From Bryoerythrophyllum caledonicum (lineage: Eukaryota; Streptophyta; Bryopsida; Pottiales; Pottiaceae), in NCBI GenBank assembly GCA_963971425.1, contig OZ020517.1, forward strand, positions 126,501 through 190,500: a DNA stretch of 64,000 bases, written 5' to 3'. The notes under the pieces were generated by a model that did not search any database, was not told the DNA's origin, and saw only the letters and a program-made list of their open reading frames with translations. Both the position numbers and the translations under genes were made by a program. This document shows positions 1 through 11,158 of the stretch, piece after piece. Each line of letters begins with the position of its first letter. Within the stretch, counting starts at the first letter, position 1.

Positions 1-149
1 GACATCCCATGCGAAGGAGATCCTCTTTGAGCTCGGTGAGCTCAAGGATATCTTTGGGTATGACTGGGGTAATGTCCTTCTTCCTTGATGGCACCAAGTT
101 GGAGGCCATATGATTCGGGGGGCTTGATCCTCGTCTGATGTTCTCCTTT
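1..149. other. Unassigned left edge
   Basis: No supported gene. A short open stretch on the plus strand runs from base 1 to a TGA overlapping base 90 and could be the tail of something lying left of the window, but no family is recognisable. The minisatellite begins immediately after it. Confidence 0.3.
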
Positions 150-790
150 AAGCTGGCCCGGATGCTACCACGAATTGGAGTGCACAAAGCTGGCCCGAAA
201 CTCTCTTGAGCTGGAGTGCACAAGGCTGGCCCGGAACTCTCTTGAGCTGGAGTGCACAAAGCTGGCCCGGATCTACCAACACAAGTTGGAGTGCACAAGG
301 CTGGCCCGGAACTCTCTTGAGTTGGAGTGCACAAGGCTGGCTCGGAGCTATCACCATGAGCTAGAGCGCACAAGGCTGGCCCGGAGATACCACCACGAGC
401 TGGAGTGCACAAGGCTGGCCCGGAGATACCACCACGAGCTGGAGTGCACCAGGCTGGCCCGGAGATACCACTACGAGCTGGAGTGCACAAAGCTGGCGCG
501 AAGCTATCAACACGAGTTGGAGTGCACAAGGCTGGCTCGGAGCTATCACCACGAGCTGGAGTGCACAAGGCTGGCCCGGAACTCTCTTGAGTTGTAGTGC
601 ACAAGGCTGGCCCGGAACTCTCTTGAGCTGGAGTGCACAAAGCTGGCCCGGATCTACCAACACGAGCTGGAGTGCACAAGGCTGGCTCAGAGCTATCACC
701 ACGAGCTGGAGTGCACAAGGCTGGCCCGGAGCTATCACCACGAGCTGGGGTGCACAAGGCTGGCCCGGAGATACCACCACAAGTTGGGTC
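150..790 (+). repeat. 36/39-bp coding-length minisatellite
   Basis: About sixteen head-to-tail copies of a unit whose core is GTGCACAAGGCTGGCCCGGA. Units are 36 or 39 bp, always a multiple of three, so one plus frame stays open from about 175 to 597 and reads as repeats of LECTRLAR followed by NSLE, SYHHE, RYHHE or IYQHE. A single TAG at 595-597 interrupts it, after which the same repeat continues to about 786. Antisense frames are also open as a by-product. The length rule suggests past selection on reading frame, or expansion by whole units only. It may be the variable region of a retroelement or of a lost gene; no family was recognised. Confidence 0.8.
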
Positions 791-944
791 CAGCGGTTGA
801 GAGTTTCTTACCTTGGTTGTGTAGTGGTCATAAGCAAAGGTGCTATTCACGTCGCCTTCAAGCTGCGCCAACCTCGTCCGGTGATGATCCTCCTCGTGCT
901 TTTTGCGTCCGCTGGCTGCTCCTTTGCCCTGCTTCTGGCTTCGT

Positions 945-1200
945 CTTGCTCGTGTGTATGCTGGTTCGGAGCCCCTTGTGTATGCTGGCCCGGATCCCCT
1001 TGTGTATGCTGGCCCGGAGCCTCTTCCTTACTGGATCCTGGTGCTCACCCTCTCGCTGGTACTCACTCGCTAGCTGACTCGGAGCCTCGTGCTCACCCAC
1101 TCGCTAGCTGGCCCGGAGCCTCGTGCTCACCCACTCGCTGGATCTCACTCGCTAGCTGACCCGAAGCCTCGTGCTCACCCACTCGCTGGATCTCCCTTGC
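945..1200 (+). repeat. Two short tandem repeats (27 bp and about 48 bp)
   Basis: From about 953 a 27-bp unit (CCTTGTGTATGCTGGCCCGG core) occurs about three times. From about 1050 a longer unit containing CTCGTGCTCACCCACTCGCT recurs three to four times up to 1200. Both share the GCTGGCCCGGAGC word with the upstream 36/39-bp array, so they probably descend from the same sequence. Confidence 0.65.
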
Positions 1201-1299
1201 CGGCTGCTGTGATGATCCTCTTCGTCGAGCTGGCCTTTGTGCCCGGTGGTCCACACCGTGGGAACCTTCCTGGTCCCTTCCCGTCCCGCTTCTTCTCAC

Positions 1300-1445
1300 C
1301 TTCCGGGCCTGATTCGGGTGGTGTCCATCTTCCAAGCCAGATTCGGTCCCCTTCCTTCTTCCGGGCCAGATTCGGTCCCCTTCCTTCTTCCGGGCCAGAT
1401 TCGGTCTCCTTCCTTCTTCCGGGCCAGATTCGGGTTTGTGCGGGT
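1300..1445 (+). repeat. 29-bp tandem repeat
   Basis: Four to five copies of a 29-bp pyrimidine-rich unit (CCAGATTCGGTCCCCTTCCT followed by TCTTCCGGG). Unit length is not a multiple of three. No gene in 1200-1660. Confidence 0.75.
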
Positions 1446-1561
1446 TGGCCCGGGTGATGGCCTTCCTTGCCTTTTGGTCTTCTTGCGGGGTTGGGGCCCG
1501 AGGGACTGTTTTTAGACTAGAGTCTAAGTCATAGCTCTAGGTCCCTTCTTGCTACTATTGA

Positions 1562-1577
1562 GGCTTTTATAAAAGCC
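1562..1577. promoter_or_regulatory. TATA-like perfect palindrome
   Basis: GGCTTTTATAAAAGCC is a perfect 16-bp palindrome containing TATAAAAG, about 110 bases before the open frame of the DUF7869-type element. It could be a TATA box for that element or part of a retroelement terminus; the palindrome makes the TATA reading ambiguous. Confidence 0.25.
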
Positions 1578-1683
1578 CCGTATTCCTCCTATCCTAATCT
1601 TACTTAAAGATTAATCCCGGGTGGGAATAACCTTCTAGCCTAGCTACTTTACCTAATTTTAATACCTATATGTACCTAACTAA

Positions 1684-4213
1684 AAAAAACGAAAAATTTG
1701 GGGTACGACAACCACCGACGACGAAATTCGCAAAGTCAGCTCGGAAAGGTGCTGTCCCAAACGATGCTGCCAATATTTTCCAAAATCTCAGACTCTTTCT
1801 ATTAGACAGAAATTCTATGACAAATCCTTTGAAGACAGAAAGGAGTATGCGATCTCGGTAGGCGGGCAATTCCACTCCATTGATGGGGACCGGAAGGGAA
1901 AGTACGTCACGCTCTTGGGAACGGAGGTCTGCTCCGTTGCATGGTACACGATCCATGGAATTCGGAAGTCCACGTTTCACACGTACATCGGACATTTCAG
2001 TAGAGGAATCATCAATGCAACTCACGATAACAAGGGCATCAAGCGCCCACGGCTTGCCACTATACAGGCGATGGGTTCAATGACGTCCATTATTAATGAC
2101 AACGCGGATCAAATGCCTCACCAAATGCGGAGTGTCGGGAATGGTCGGATTGACACTCTCAAGTATCTTCCTGCGGGAAACAACTGGAAGCAAATTCGAG
2201 CGAGCATCAATGATGTACGTTATCAGTCCCCGCATATTGCTATGGATTTGTATTCTTATTTCTCCGTCGACCGACGTCCTAGAATCTGAACCGGAGATCT
2301 TCGGCTGGGTCATTGTTGACATGCATTGACCTTCAATTGATTAACTCTCTACTTCGCATTGTCTGTTGGATTGTACTTCTGAAATTTTCCTCTCACTAGG
2401 TTATTATCTCATTTTGCAGACAAACGACTCCTACGGTCTTCGTCCTGTAAGTCAGTCCACCATTAGTAGGGTAAGAAAGGAATTCTTCAGGAATGTTGCT
2501 ATTAAGCCATCTGGAAGCACCTTCGCAAAATGCAGTACTTGCGATGAGTTTAATCAATTTTTACTGACGACTCCAAAGAGAACACCCGCATACAAGCTAT
2601 TCTATAGCAACAGGCAGGCTCACTTGAATCACCAACAATCATGCCGGAAGCTTTACGCGACATGGAGAGAGGAGTCGAAGGCGAAGCCGCTGACTTTTCT
2701 TTGTGTCATTCACGACAAGATGGACACTGCGAAGACGGCCCATCCACGCATGTGGAGGACTACTAAGGCGACATATGGTCTCGGACAGCTTCCCATGAAT
2801 GTCACCGGAATGGTGGCACACGGTCATGTCGACGGAGCGTATGCTCACTATGCTCCTGCTCTATGGCCTAGAGATTCGAACGCCACCATATCCTCTCTGG
2901 CAAAACTTTTTAGGCGGCTTGAGGGAGCACCATTACATGAGACGCGCGCGGTCTTTGAGCACCCACCTCCAAACTCGATGTTCGCGGCGCTTATGAGGGG
3001 AAAGAGCAGGTGCGTCGACGCTTTAGAGCCCGTGGAGCCCAGTGCTTTTAAGGGACCGAAACCGTTGCCACCGAAATTGTTTCTACAGCTCGACAACTCA
3101 GCGAAGGACAACAAGAACCAATATTTGATGGCATTCATATCACTGCTAACTGCTCGAGGTATTTTCAAGGAGATACATGTTGGCTTCTTAGTGGTCGGAC
3201 ATACGCATGAAGATATTGATGCTTACTTTAGTCATCTATCGAAAGAACTGAAGAAAAACAGTACATATATTCTAGCGGATTTGATGAAGGCATTCATGAA
3301 GTCATAGAAACTAGCCTTCATGCCGGAAGTTTACCAAGAGGTGGCCGACTTTAAATCTTACGTCGATGGCTACTTATGCAGTGGGGCGGCACGTCTGGTG
3401 GGACTAAGTGATATGCATCTTTTCAAGTTCTACATTGACAATGACGGTGTTCCGGTCATGAAGTTCAAGAAATGTGCCGTTGATGCAAAGTGGTTATCCA
3501 TGAACAGAGAGTCGATAAAACTCTGGAAGGTAGATGACAGTGGACGTCCCATGCTTCCAATAGGATCTCCCAAGCCCGTCCCTTTCAAGCCCATGTAGGG
3601 TAATGAGGAGCACAACCCGGTCGGAAAGCAAGATGTTGCCAGAGACAAGGCCAGAAAAGCAACGGAGAACAAAAACTTCATAAAGACGAGGCTTCAGAAG
3701 TACGTGGACTACTGGGCGTCCGGAATGTCTAAGTGCGCAGGGTATGCAGACTCCATCCGCCCATACCTGCAATACTGGAAGGACGTCATCGACGAGCTTG
3801 ACAAGCCACTTCCTCAATCGCCCTCTGAACTTGAAGAGGGATTCTGGCCTGCCCATGATTGGAGAGGCCCTCATGAGGGAGGTGAAAATCCGCTAGGATC
3901 GCTTCCACAACCATTGGATGTCACTCCAGAAGATGAGGTTCTCGAGCCTTACTGTGGACCCGCCAATGAAGCCCCAAAGTCCACATTTAATCCTTGGCGT
4001 GATATTTGTCTCGGGTCTTGGATTTTAGTTAGACCTAGTGATCCAGACATCTATCATGTCTAGCAGGGTAGAGCAGTTTTGGATGTCGTCAGGGATGAGG
4101 GTAATGTCAACCACGGAAAATTCCTCGTTAAGTATTGGGAGCCTGATAACAAGCAGAAGAATCTGAAGCGGAAGTACCAAGAGTGTTGGGAAGCCACTTG
4201 GGTTCCGGACCAA
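1684..4213 (+). pseudogene. DUF7869-type DDE transposase-like gene, decayed
   Basis: Exon 1 (from 1684, ending near 2265) reads a Cys-rich knuckle (RCCPKRCCQYF) and a helix-rich segment with SVAWYTIHGIRKSTFH. An intron of about 150 bp ends at TTTTGCAG (2412-2419). Exon 2 runs in one frame from 2420 to 4213 and carries a second Cys pair (KCSTCDEF) and three acidic blocks in DDE-like spacing: CVIHDKMDTAKT, FLQLDNSAKDNKNQY and VGHTHEDIDAYFSHL. The last two are hallmarks of DUF7869 proteins, which I take to be transposase-derived. Three in-frame TAG codons (3305-3307, 3596-3598, 4061-4063) break exon 2 without any frameshift; each fits CAG to TAG. The start codon is not identifiable, and the first donor (GTCGAC at 2266) is weak. 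Function is by family resemblance from memory. Confidence 0.72.
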
Positions 4214-4879
4214 TAGAAGCCTGTATGGTTTAGGGTTTAGGGTTATGGAAGACAAATTTCGTGGTTGGACGTATGTTCATGTATTGTCATATTCGAGTCG
4301 GTGAGATCTAGCCGGAAATTTCCAGATACGAGATTCAATCCATCATTCTTAACAATAGGGTCCACATTTCCCAATTTTGAGCTCACCTAGGTGTTCTGAA
4401 GAATATTGTATTATATCCGGAGATCTTCACTGACTACGATACTGCAATTTCTCTGACGATGAAACTTGTTTCAAAATATCAGAGATCTTTTGCGCATTCT
4501 CCTAGCTGGATCCTTCTTAGAATTATGACATGCCACTGCTAAAATGAAAATGGGCGGTCAATTACACAGTTCATATAAGTCATCCGAGTTCCTTCTTATG
4601 ATTGAATTAATGTTGATGGTTGGCGGCGGAGATTGTACTTCTTACAACTCATTACGACAGGACGCTTGATGCGTGGCCTACCATGTTGTTCATTCATGAC
4701 TTTGGCATCTACCATTAAGTCCAGCAGTCTCGGTGTTATGGCGACTCAAATCAAGGTACCTACGCTCAGGAAGTGTAAATAGTGGGTGGATAGGGAGGAT
4801 AGTATAAGAGAGGGTTCAAGACTGCAGCAATCCATATGTTTTGTCTTTCAACCATAAGTCTTATTAGTCCATAGCCACG
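4214..4879. other. Gene-free stretch
   Basis: No supported coding sequence, RNA gene or repeat. It may be the 3' flank of the DUF7869-type element. Confidence 0.4.
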
Positions 4880-5331
4880 GTGGAGAGAGAGGAGATGGCT
4901 TTCGCAAGTAGGAAGTGGGAGAGGGAAGTCTTTGATTTGGTAGACAGGAGAGTTTCTCGAAGGATGGTGAGCACGCTCAGGGTTCGGAGAAGGGAAGAGT
5001 GTTTTTCTTACAAGTCGGGTACAAAAGGGCGATCTATTCCGATCGGCGTGTTTTGGACGAATTGGAGGATGACGCTGAGAGCAAGTATGTTCAAGAGGAG
5101 GACGACGGCATCGACTATGATGCGGAGGATGAGAAGGAGATCGACTCCGATGTGGAAGAGACCTTCAATGGAGGTGCTTCGGTTGAAGAAGAAGAGGAGG
5201 ACGACCCGTGGTATGAAGACGAGGAGGAATCTTCTTCGGAGGGCGGCTGCAGCCCATTTCAAATTGGGTGTGACATAGGGTCTGATGTCGATTCGGACAT
5301 GTACGCACCGGCACACTGGAAGGATCGTTAG
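4880..5331 (+). CDS. Hypothetical basic-then-acidic ORF pair
   Basis: Two overlapping plus-strand frames look complementary. The first (4880 to about 5000) reads a basic, Arg-rich stretch (REVFDLVDRRVSRRM); the second (4999-5331) reads a strongly acidic tail rich in Asp, Glu and Ser ending at AHWKDR. A frameshift or a small intron would be needed to join them. Downstream position suggests an accessory or terminal exon of the DUF7869-type element, but no motif supports that. It could be chance. Confidence 0.25.
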
Positions 5332-5854
5332 AGCTCTTTAGAGAGGTAGTGCAAGGATAGAATTTGTTGTTAGATCCAGGAATTTTGCTGAGACCAGTCA
5401 CTGCTTTTTCCTACATTTGGTCTTGTATCAGACGCTTTTGTAAAGAGACTTCCTTCCAAAGTAAAATTGTCGTTTTTGAACAGCGGAGCAATTATTTTTT
5501 TAGTACTTTGCTTTCGACCGGATATCTCTGGATGGTTGAACGGCATTCCTTACATGTCAATGCTTCAAGCTCTAAAATGCACTGTACTCATCTTCTACAC
5601 AATATTACCACAGAAATATACAATACACCATATTACATGGTATGTTTTATAAACGTGTTATCTTGAAAGTTGTTATGATTTTGTTGATCACAACGAACAA
5701 AATCTCACGCTTGTTCTATCACTATATTCGATTTGTATTGTATCACTGAAACCATCCGGAGATATGCGGCTGAATGATTAAAATAAATTAAGTGGGTATC
5801 CCTTTTAAATTCTTTGGTACGACTATTTTACTAGACTAAAATCCTTCTTCCTTA

Positions 5855-5881
5855 TTTCTGGACTTTACAAAGTCCAGAAAT
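5855..5881. repeat. Short perfect inverted repeat
   Basis: TTTCTGGACTT and AAGTCCAGAAA face each other across a three-to-four-base centre. It may be a stem-loop or an element edge. Nothing else supported in 5335-6350. Confidence 0.5.
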
Positions 5882-6349
5882 AGTTAAATACAACATTAAG
5901 TCTAGACTACAACGACATTCTGGCAAGTGTTGTCGTGATTCTACCAAGTGAGTATTACGGTTTGCAACAAGGACTCCTAGACATACACATCAGGTTTTTT
6001 CCTATTGTGGGGGTAAACTCCAACCTCAACCGGAAATCGGGTTCTCAAGGATCTTCCGTGGCCTAGAGACTACCAGGAACACCTCTGCAATACGTTTCCA
6101 GCTCTCCCGGGCACTCTCCTAATGCAAATCCCAACCGGTTACCTCAAGTTACAAACACAATAACGCTCACTACGACAGAACCTATCCACAACAACACAAA
6201 CCGCAATGGATCCGTTCCTCACAAAAACGCTCAACACTAGGATATAGAGAAATATATTCAAAGGCTAAGATGTTTTCAGCTAGAGGAAACAAGATGATGA
6301 GCCTCCCAAGACTCATACTATAAGAACTAACTAAGTTCCTAACCTCAGC

Positions 6350-7110
6350 TCCATCTTATCCGCGAGGAATCCGAGAAATCTTATCCAAAAAGATCTTATC
6401 CCTGAAAATCCGGATTTCAAATCTCAGATCCAAAATTTACGGATCCGAGATCCGGATTCCGGCTTCTAGCCTCCGGATTCTAGAAATCCAAAAATCCCTG
6501 AAATCCGGAAATTCCCTGGAATCCGGAAATTCTTTCCGGACTCATAGTTTTCTAGACTTAGGCATTCCGAATGCAAACTTCCCTTAGTCTCCTTTGTTAG
6601 TAGCCGGGTGCAATCCTGAGCTCCATCATTAATCGCTACTAATTCAAAAGGGACTAGGGATTTTCTAATACTACTCCTAACTATGGTGTCTTCTTATTCC
6701 TACGCCTAGGTGATTCCTCTATCTTCTTTCCGGCGTCTGTCTTCTTCAGAGTCTCCTTCGGTTGCTGAGTTCCGGATCCGAAAATCGCTGCTGGAGATTC
6801 TTCTGCTGGTGGTGTTGCTGCCGACCTCCATGCCAACCAGATCTACTTTCCCATGAGGTCCCGGAAGCTCCCTGTCGGACTGACAGCTTCCTCGATACAC
6901 CGTCTCGAGGTCGGGGAAGTCGACCTCCGGAGGATAGTTGATGGCGGTGTAGATGAGCGCCGAAACACCAAAGGGGTTTCCTACATGAGGATCTTGTATT
7001 AGAGTTATTGTGAGGAACAAACGGTCGCCGGATGAGGTCTATTTCATGATGACAGTTCCGGATTCCGGATCATCCCTGAAATAGTCCGGATTTCTCCGGA
7101 TGTTCGCACT
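6350..7110. repeat. TCCGGA/ATCCGGAT word cluster
   Basis: Between 6350 and 6545 the words TCCGGA, ATCCGGAT, GGATCC and CCGGAAAT recur many times in both senses, and again near 7060-7105. The arrangement resembles the low-complexity terminal part of an LTR or a foldback element. A minus-strand open frame at 6706-7020 has no recognisable domain and is not called as a gene. Confidence 0.4.
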
Positions 7111-7287
7111 AATATTAGGTACTCTAATAGCACTGTTTAAGGATTCTGGTTGGACTTAGATTCCTTATTTCCTATTTCTACCTATTTGCGTCCTACTATA
7201 ATATTCTATTTACTAATCTTTTATTAATTTTTATATCTAGCCGGATTTTAAGGCTATATCCGGAACCATGTGGGAACGGATTCCCAC

Positions 7288-10200
7288 ATGTCTTCTCGCC
7301 AATTTCAGGAAACGTGGGCCACGCAAATGCCATGGGCAGAGCTGCACAAGGGCAAGGATGGATTGTATGAAAGTGTGAAGTGTGTCGTATGTACTACCAT
7401 CTATGGCATTGAGAAAACCATGGCTGCAAAGTAGGACACCCTGCAAAAGCATGCCAGGAAACGTGAAGCAGATAAGGACATGAATCACATTGGTGTTAAG
7501 AAGGGCGAGTGGTTCACGGATCTTAATTGTAAACACCTTCGTGGTGAAAGAACATATGCTTCAAGACGTCGGGCTACTATCATTGAACAAATTTGCTCTG
7601 TGACAGTGTGACGGGTGAGAGGGCACGAAAGTGCGTGTAGTTTGCCACGATCCTAAACATATTACACGAAGGACGACCCATGGCGGAGTATACTGCCCTG
7701 CAGTAGCTCTTCACATTTCTGGAGGTGCCTAAGCTGCCCAGACGGCATTGGATGGGAGGAGCAGGGTGGGAGCTTGCGGAGTGTTTACATGCTCAAGTGC
7801 AGAAGCGGACCTGTGAAGTGATTGCACAAGCGCGTGTTTTCTCCATTAGTTGCGATGAGATGACTACTTTGGATAACCAAAGTTGGATCTCAATCCATGC
7901 TTACATTTGCACTGATTGGAAGAGGCAGCCCGTGCTGTTGTCGCTAGAGAGAGTGCTGGAGAAAGTGTGGGTCGAGCCACCTGACGATGGTGCTACTGGA
8001 CGCCATCAAGACGCGTGCCGACATCGAAAGCAAAGACTTGTCCACAAAATTGGTCTCCTTTGGCGCCAATAAGCATGTATTTATAGTTTTGTAACTTTCC
8101 AATGCCTTATGGCTATTGATAATTCACTGTATGCTCACTGTTGTACATTGTTCTATCTTTGGAGATGGTGCGAGCACATTCCAGGGAAAATAAACTGGAG
8201 TTACAAAGCAACTACGTCAACAAGCGGCGCCTCGCCTCATCGGCGTCCATTGCATGGTGAGTTTGAACTCCTACTTAAGTCTTGTGGAAGTTATGGTGAG
8301 TCTGTCCAAACTGTTAAGGTGAGTGTAGATCAAGCCATGGTTTCTGTAGTGCTCTTCTGGACAAGTGATGGAATTTTATATTATATATTTTTTGGTCTGC
8401 ATGTGGGATTTATTTTGTGTGCAGTTTCATGTGAGAATTTTCTGAATTTTATGGGCTCCCTGGGATGTTTTGGGTAAACTTCTTGAGGCCAAACTTTCTT
8501 TCTTTGTTGAGGCTACACTTCGGCTCCAATTCTCTCTCGTCTCATCTCTTTCTGTTTCTTCATTCATTCTCATGTGTTCTTAAGATGATCTGTTTCTTTT
8601 TTCTTTTGATTCCTTCTAATTTACTCACCTCTAGTACTCCACATTAGACTATCTGATGTTTCCTGGTCGAAATTAATCTGGTTCACAGAATGACATGCTA
8701 ATGGTATGATTCATCGTTTATTTTTTAAGAGAAACAGTTATTTCAAATGAAGTTATTCTTTGAAACGAAGCATTGTTTATGCTGGTGTTTGCACATTCAA
8801 TAATACTACCACTGTTACTGCACTATAATAAGCTTGTACATATCTCTCTCTACTTTTTAAATGTCTAAATGAATTGCATCACTGAGTATGCAACTTCAAA
8901 TGCATGTAGTGGGGTTTATTTTGTGTACAGTTTCATGTGAGAATTTTCTGAATTTTATGGACTCCCTAGGATGTTCTGGGTAAACTTCTTGAGGCCAAAC
9001 TTTCTTTCTTTTCTGAGGCTACACTTTGGCAGAAACACTGGCTTGGTCGAAGTATGTATTGAGTATGTTTTTCTGATGGCCTGAAGTTGATGTTGTGCAC
9101 TACTGAATCTGATGCAGGCACATCGTACAAACCTGGCCGTTGAGGCACTGAGTAAACTCCATGATGTCAAGCGTATTGAAGCAATGTTGACCTCTCTACA
9201 CAAGTTTTTTGCACACTCCCCGAAGCGCCATCTCGAATTCCAGAAGTTGGCCACAGTGATGCACTCAAAAGGATTGAAGATCCTCAGAAATGTGAAGACT
9301 TGATGGATTAGCATGCTTGCTCCAGCCATTCGAGTCATGAACGAATGCAACGTCTTACTAGTGAAGATGCATGGCGACTCGAGGCTGGTGGCGCGCTCAA
9401 TAGAGGTCCAGGCAAATGGAGAGAAGGATTACAACATACGGGCAGTGATCGAGGGCCCTGTGGTGGACGGCGAGGCGATTGCGGCCAAGGACAAGAACTT
9501 GTAGCCGCTGGCCCAGGGAAACCTTGCGTACCTCACGGATGTGAAGATATTGTTGGGTCTAGCTGGCCTGCTCCCCCTTCTCTGCTGCATTCAGTCATTG
9601 ATGAAATTTGCTCAAGAAAGTGAGTTGTTTGTTTGTGATTATGTTGTTGCCATTCAGTGTTGTATTGTAGAGGTGCACGGAATCTACATCGAGGGAGGGA
9701 AAGCCTTTACTCAGGACGTGTTTTGGGACTTCAAGGCCCTCGTCAACGCACAACATGACCACATTCCTATGACATGGACGGCATCAACTTTGGACCTGAA
9801 TTCGGATGGGGGGAGACATTGCACTTCACCCCTCATGGACATAGCATTGCTGCCATTTCACTGAAAGAAAAGGATGAGAATGCCATCCATGTTACGCGGT
9901 CTGTGTTTGCTTCAATCTGCGAAGACGTGAAGAAGGAATGCACAGGTGAGATACAAATACTAGCTTCATAGTTCCATGTTTTCACATTCTCTAGGCTTTT
10001 TATCAACGTGCAGGTCAATTGCTTGCATCTGGGGGTGATGGTAAGTACATCTAGTTCCATTGTTTTTTCTGTATGGTTCCGATAGCTAGAAGACACCATA
10101 GTTTACAGTTGCTTCTCTAGCAGGGAGCCTTCCTATCGTACTTTTGTTGAATACTAGGTGTTGATCTCAATGCAGTAATGCAGTAATCTGGCAGTGTCCA

Positions 10201-11158
10201 TAAGCAGGTCTTCATGTATCACCATAAGGCAACCGAATTCTAATATGACATTGTTTTGAGCGAAAATTAGACTCTGTCTACCTAATTTACATCTTAATCT
10301 GGTGAGTTACCCACTATAGATTCCAGTTAAATAAGAAGCATCTTATGACCGCGCAGGTGGCGAGATCCTCATATGGAAACGAGTTGAAAGCGTTGATAAA
10401 AAGCCCAGTTGAAAGGTTCATAGTTTCATGTTCTTGGGACTATGCAAATTTCATAGTTCCATGTTTTAATGCTTTCACATTCTCTGTATTGTGCATGAGC
10501 TGCACAGAGGCTTATTGAACAGCTGGAGGTGCGCTTCCCAGCTTTGTCATTGATGGACACGTTTGGATTTGTATACCCGCAGTATTGGCGAGAGCCAGAT
10601 GCGGAGAAGTGTTTTGAGAAACACCTGGCGCTTATAAAGGAACACTATTGCTACGAGAAGAAGTTTGAGCAACCTAAGAATGGGAGAGCAAAGGACAGTG
10701 TTGGTGTGGAGATGGGTACCATCTCAGCACGGGTTGCTTCTCCGATGTTGTCTACCGTCTTGCTGGACGAACAAAAGGTTATGTTTAAGATGACAATGAA
10801 GGCAAACTTCGAGGTTGCAATGACAGGGGACGTGCCCTTGAACCCGTTTACAAGGGTGTGGCGGCGACTGGACGCAAGCGCCCTTCTTTGACACAAGCTA
10901 TCAGAGTCCTTCAAGGTAGCTGAGCTCGCACTAGTCACTGTCTTAGGCAGCGTCAAAGATGAGCGAACTTTCAGCACCTTATCCTTCATGAAGAGTAAGC
11001 TAAGAAACCGGCTCTCGACTCACCTACCATTGGTGGTTGCCATGCACGCTCAGGAATTTTACGACTTGGTGAACTTCTCGTATGATGTTGCTTATGAGCA
11101 ATGGAGGAGCACAAAGCAAGACAACGGCCCCATGATCATTCAACAACAAGAATCCTAG
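7288..11158 (+). pseudogene. hAT-type transposase gene, decayed
   Basis: The likely start ATG at 7288 opens a BED-like Cys segment (VKCVVCTTIYG with a downstream KHARKR). Then come hAT core blocks: SISCDEMTTLDNQSW (about 7840), FGDGASTFQGK (about 8160) and, across an intron of 8257-9117, GVHCM joined to AHRTNLAVEALSKLHDVKR. The dimerisation-like tail (VKDERTFSTLSFMKSKLRNR) ends at 11158. In-frame stops: TAG 7432, TAG 7638, TAG 7704, TAA 8191, TGA 9301, TAG 9502, TGA 10889; nearly all fit C-to-T in Gln or Arg codons, though the one at 7432 may replace Trp. Frameshifts occur near 7610 and 9770. A duplicated block sits inside the intron. Non-functional as it stands. Confidence 0.8.
8390..9030 (+). 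repeat. Direct duplication of about 130 bp inside the hAT intron
   Basis: Bases 8398-8525 and 8903-9030 are near-identical (shared words TTTCATGTGAGAATTTTCTG and CTTCTTGAGGCCAAACTTTC), separated by about 375 bp of unrelated sequence. Both copies lie in the 8257-9117 intron. A further small pair (CATAGTTCCATGTTTT) is at 9967 and 10450. Confidence 0.8.

Noticed and set aside
150..790. CRISPR-like array
   Set aside because: Repeats are directly abutting with no unique spacers, variant units are 36/39 bp, and the setting is eukaryotic.
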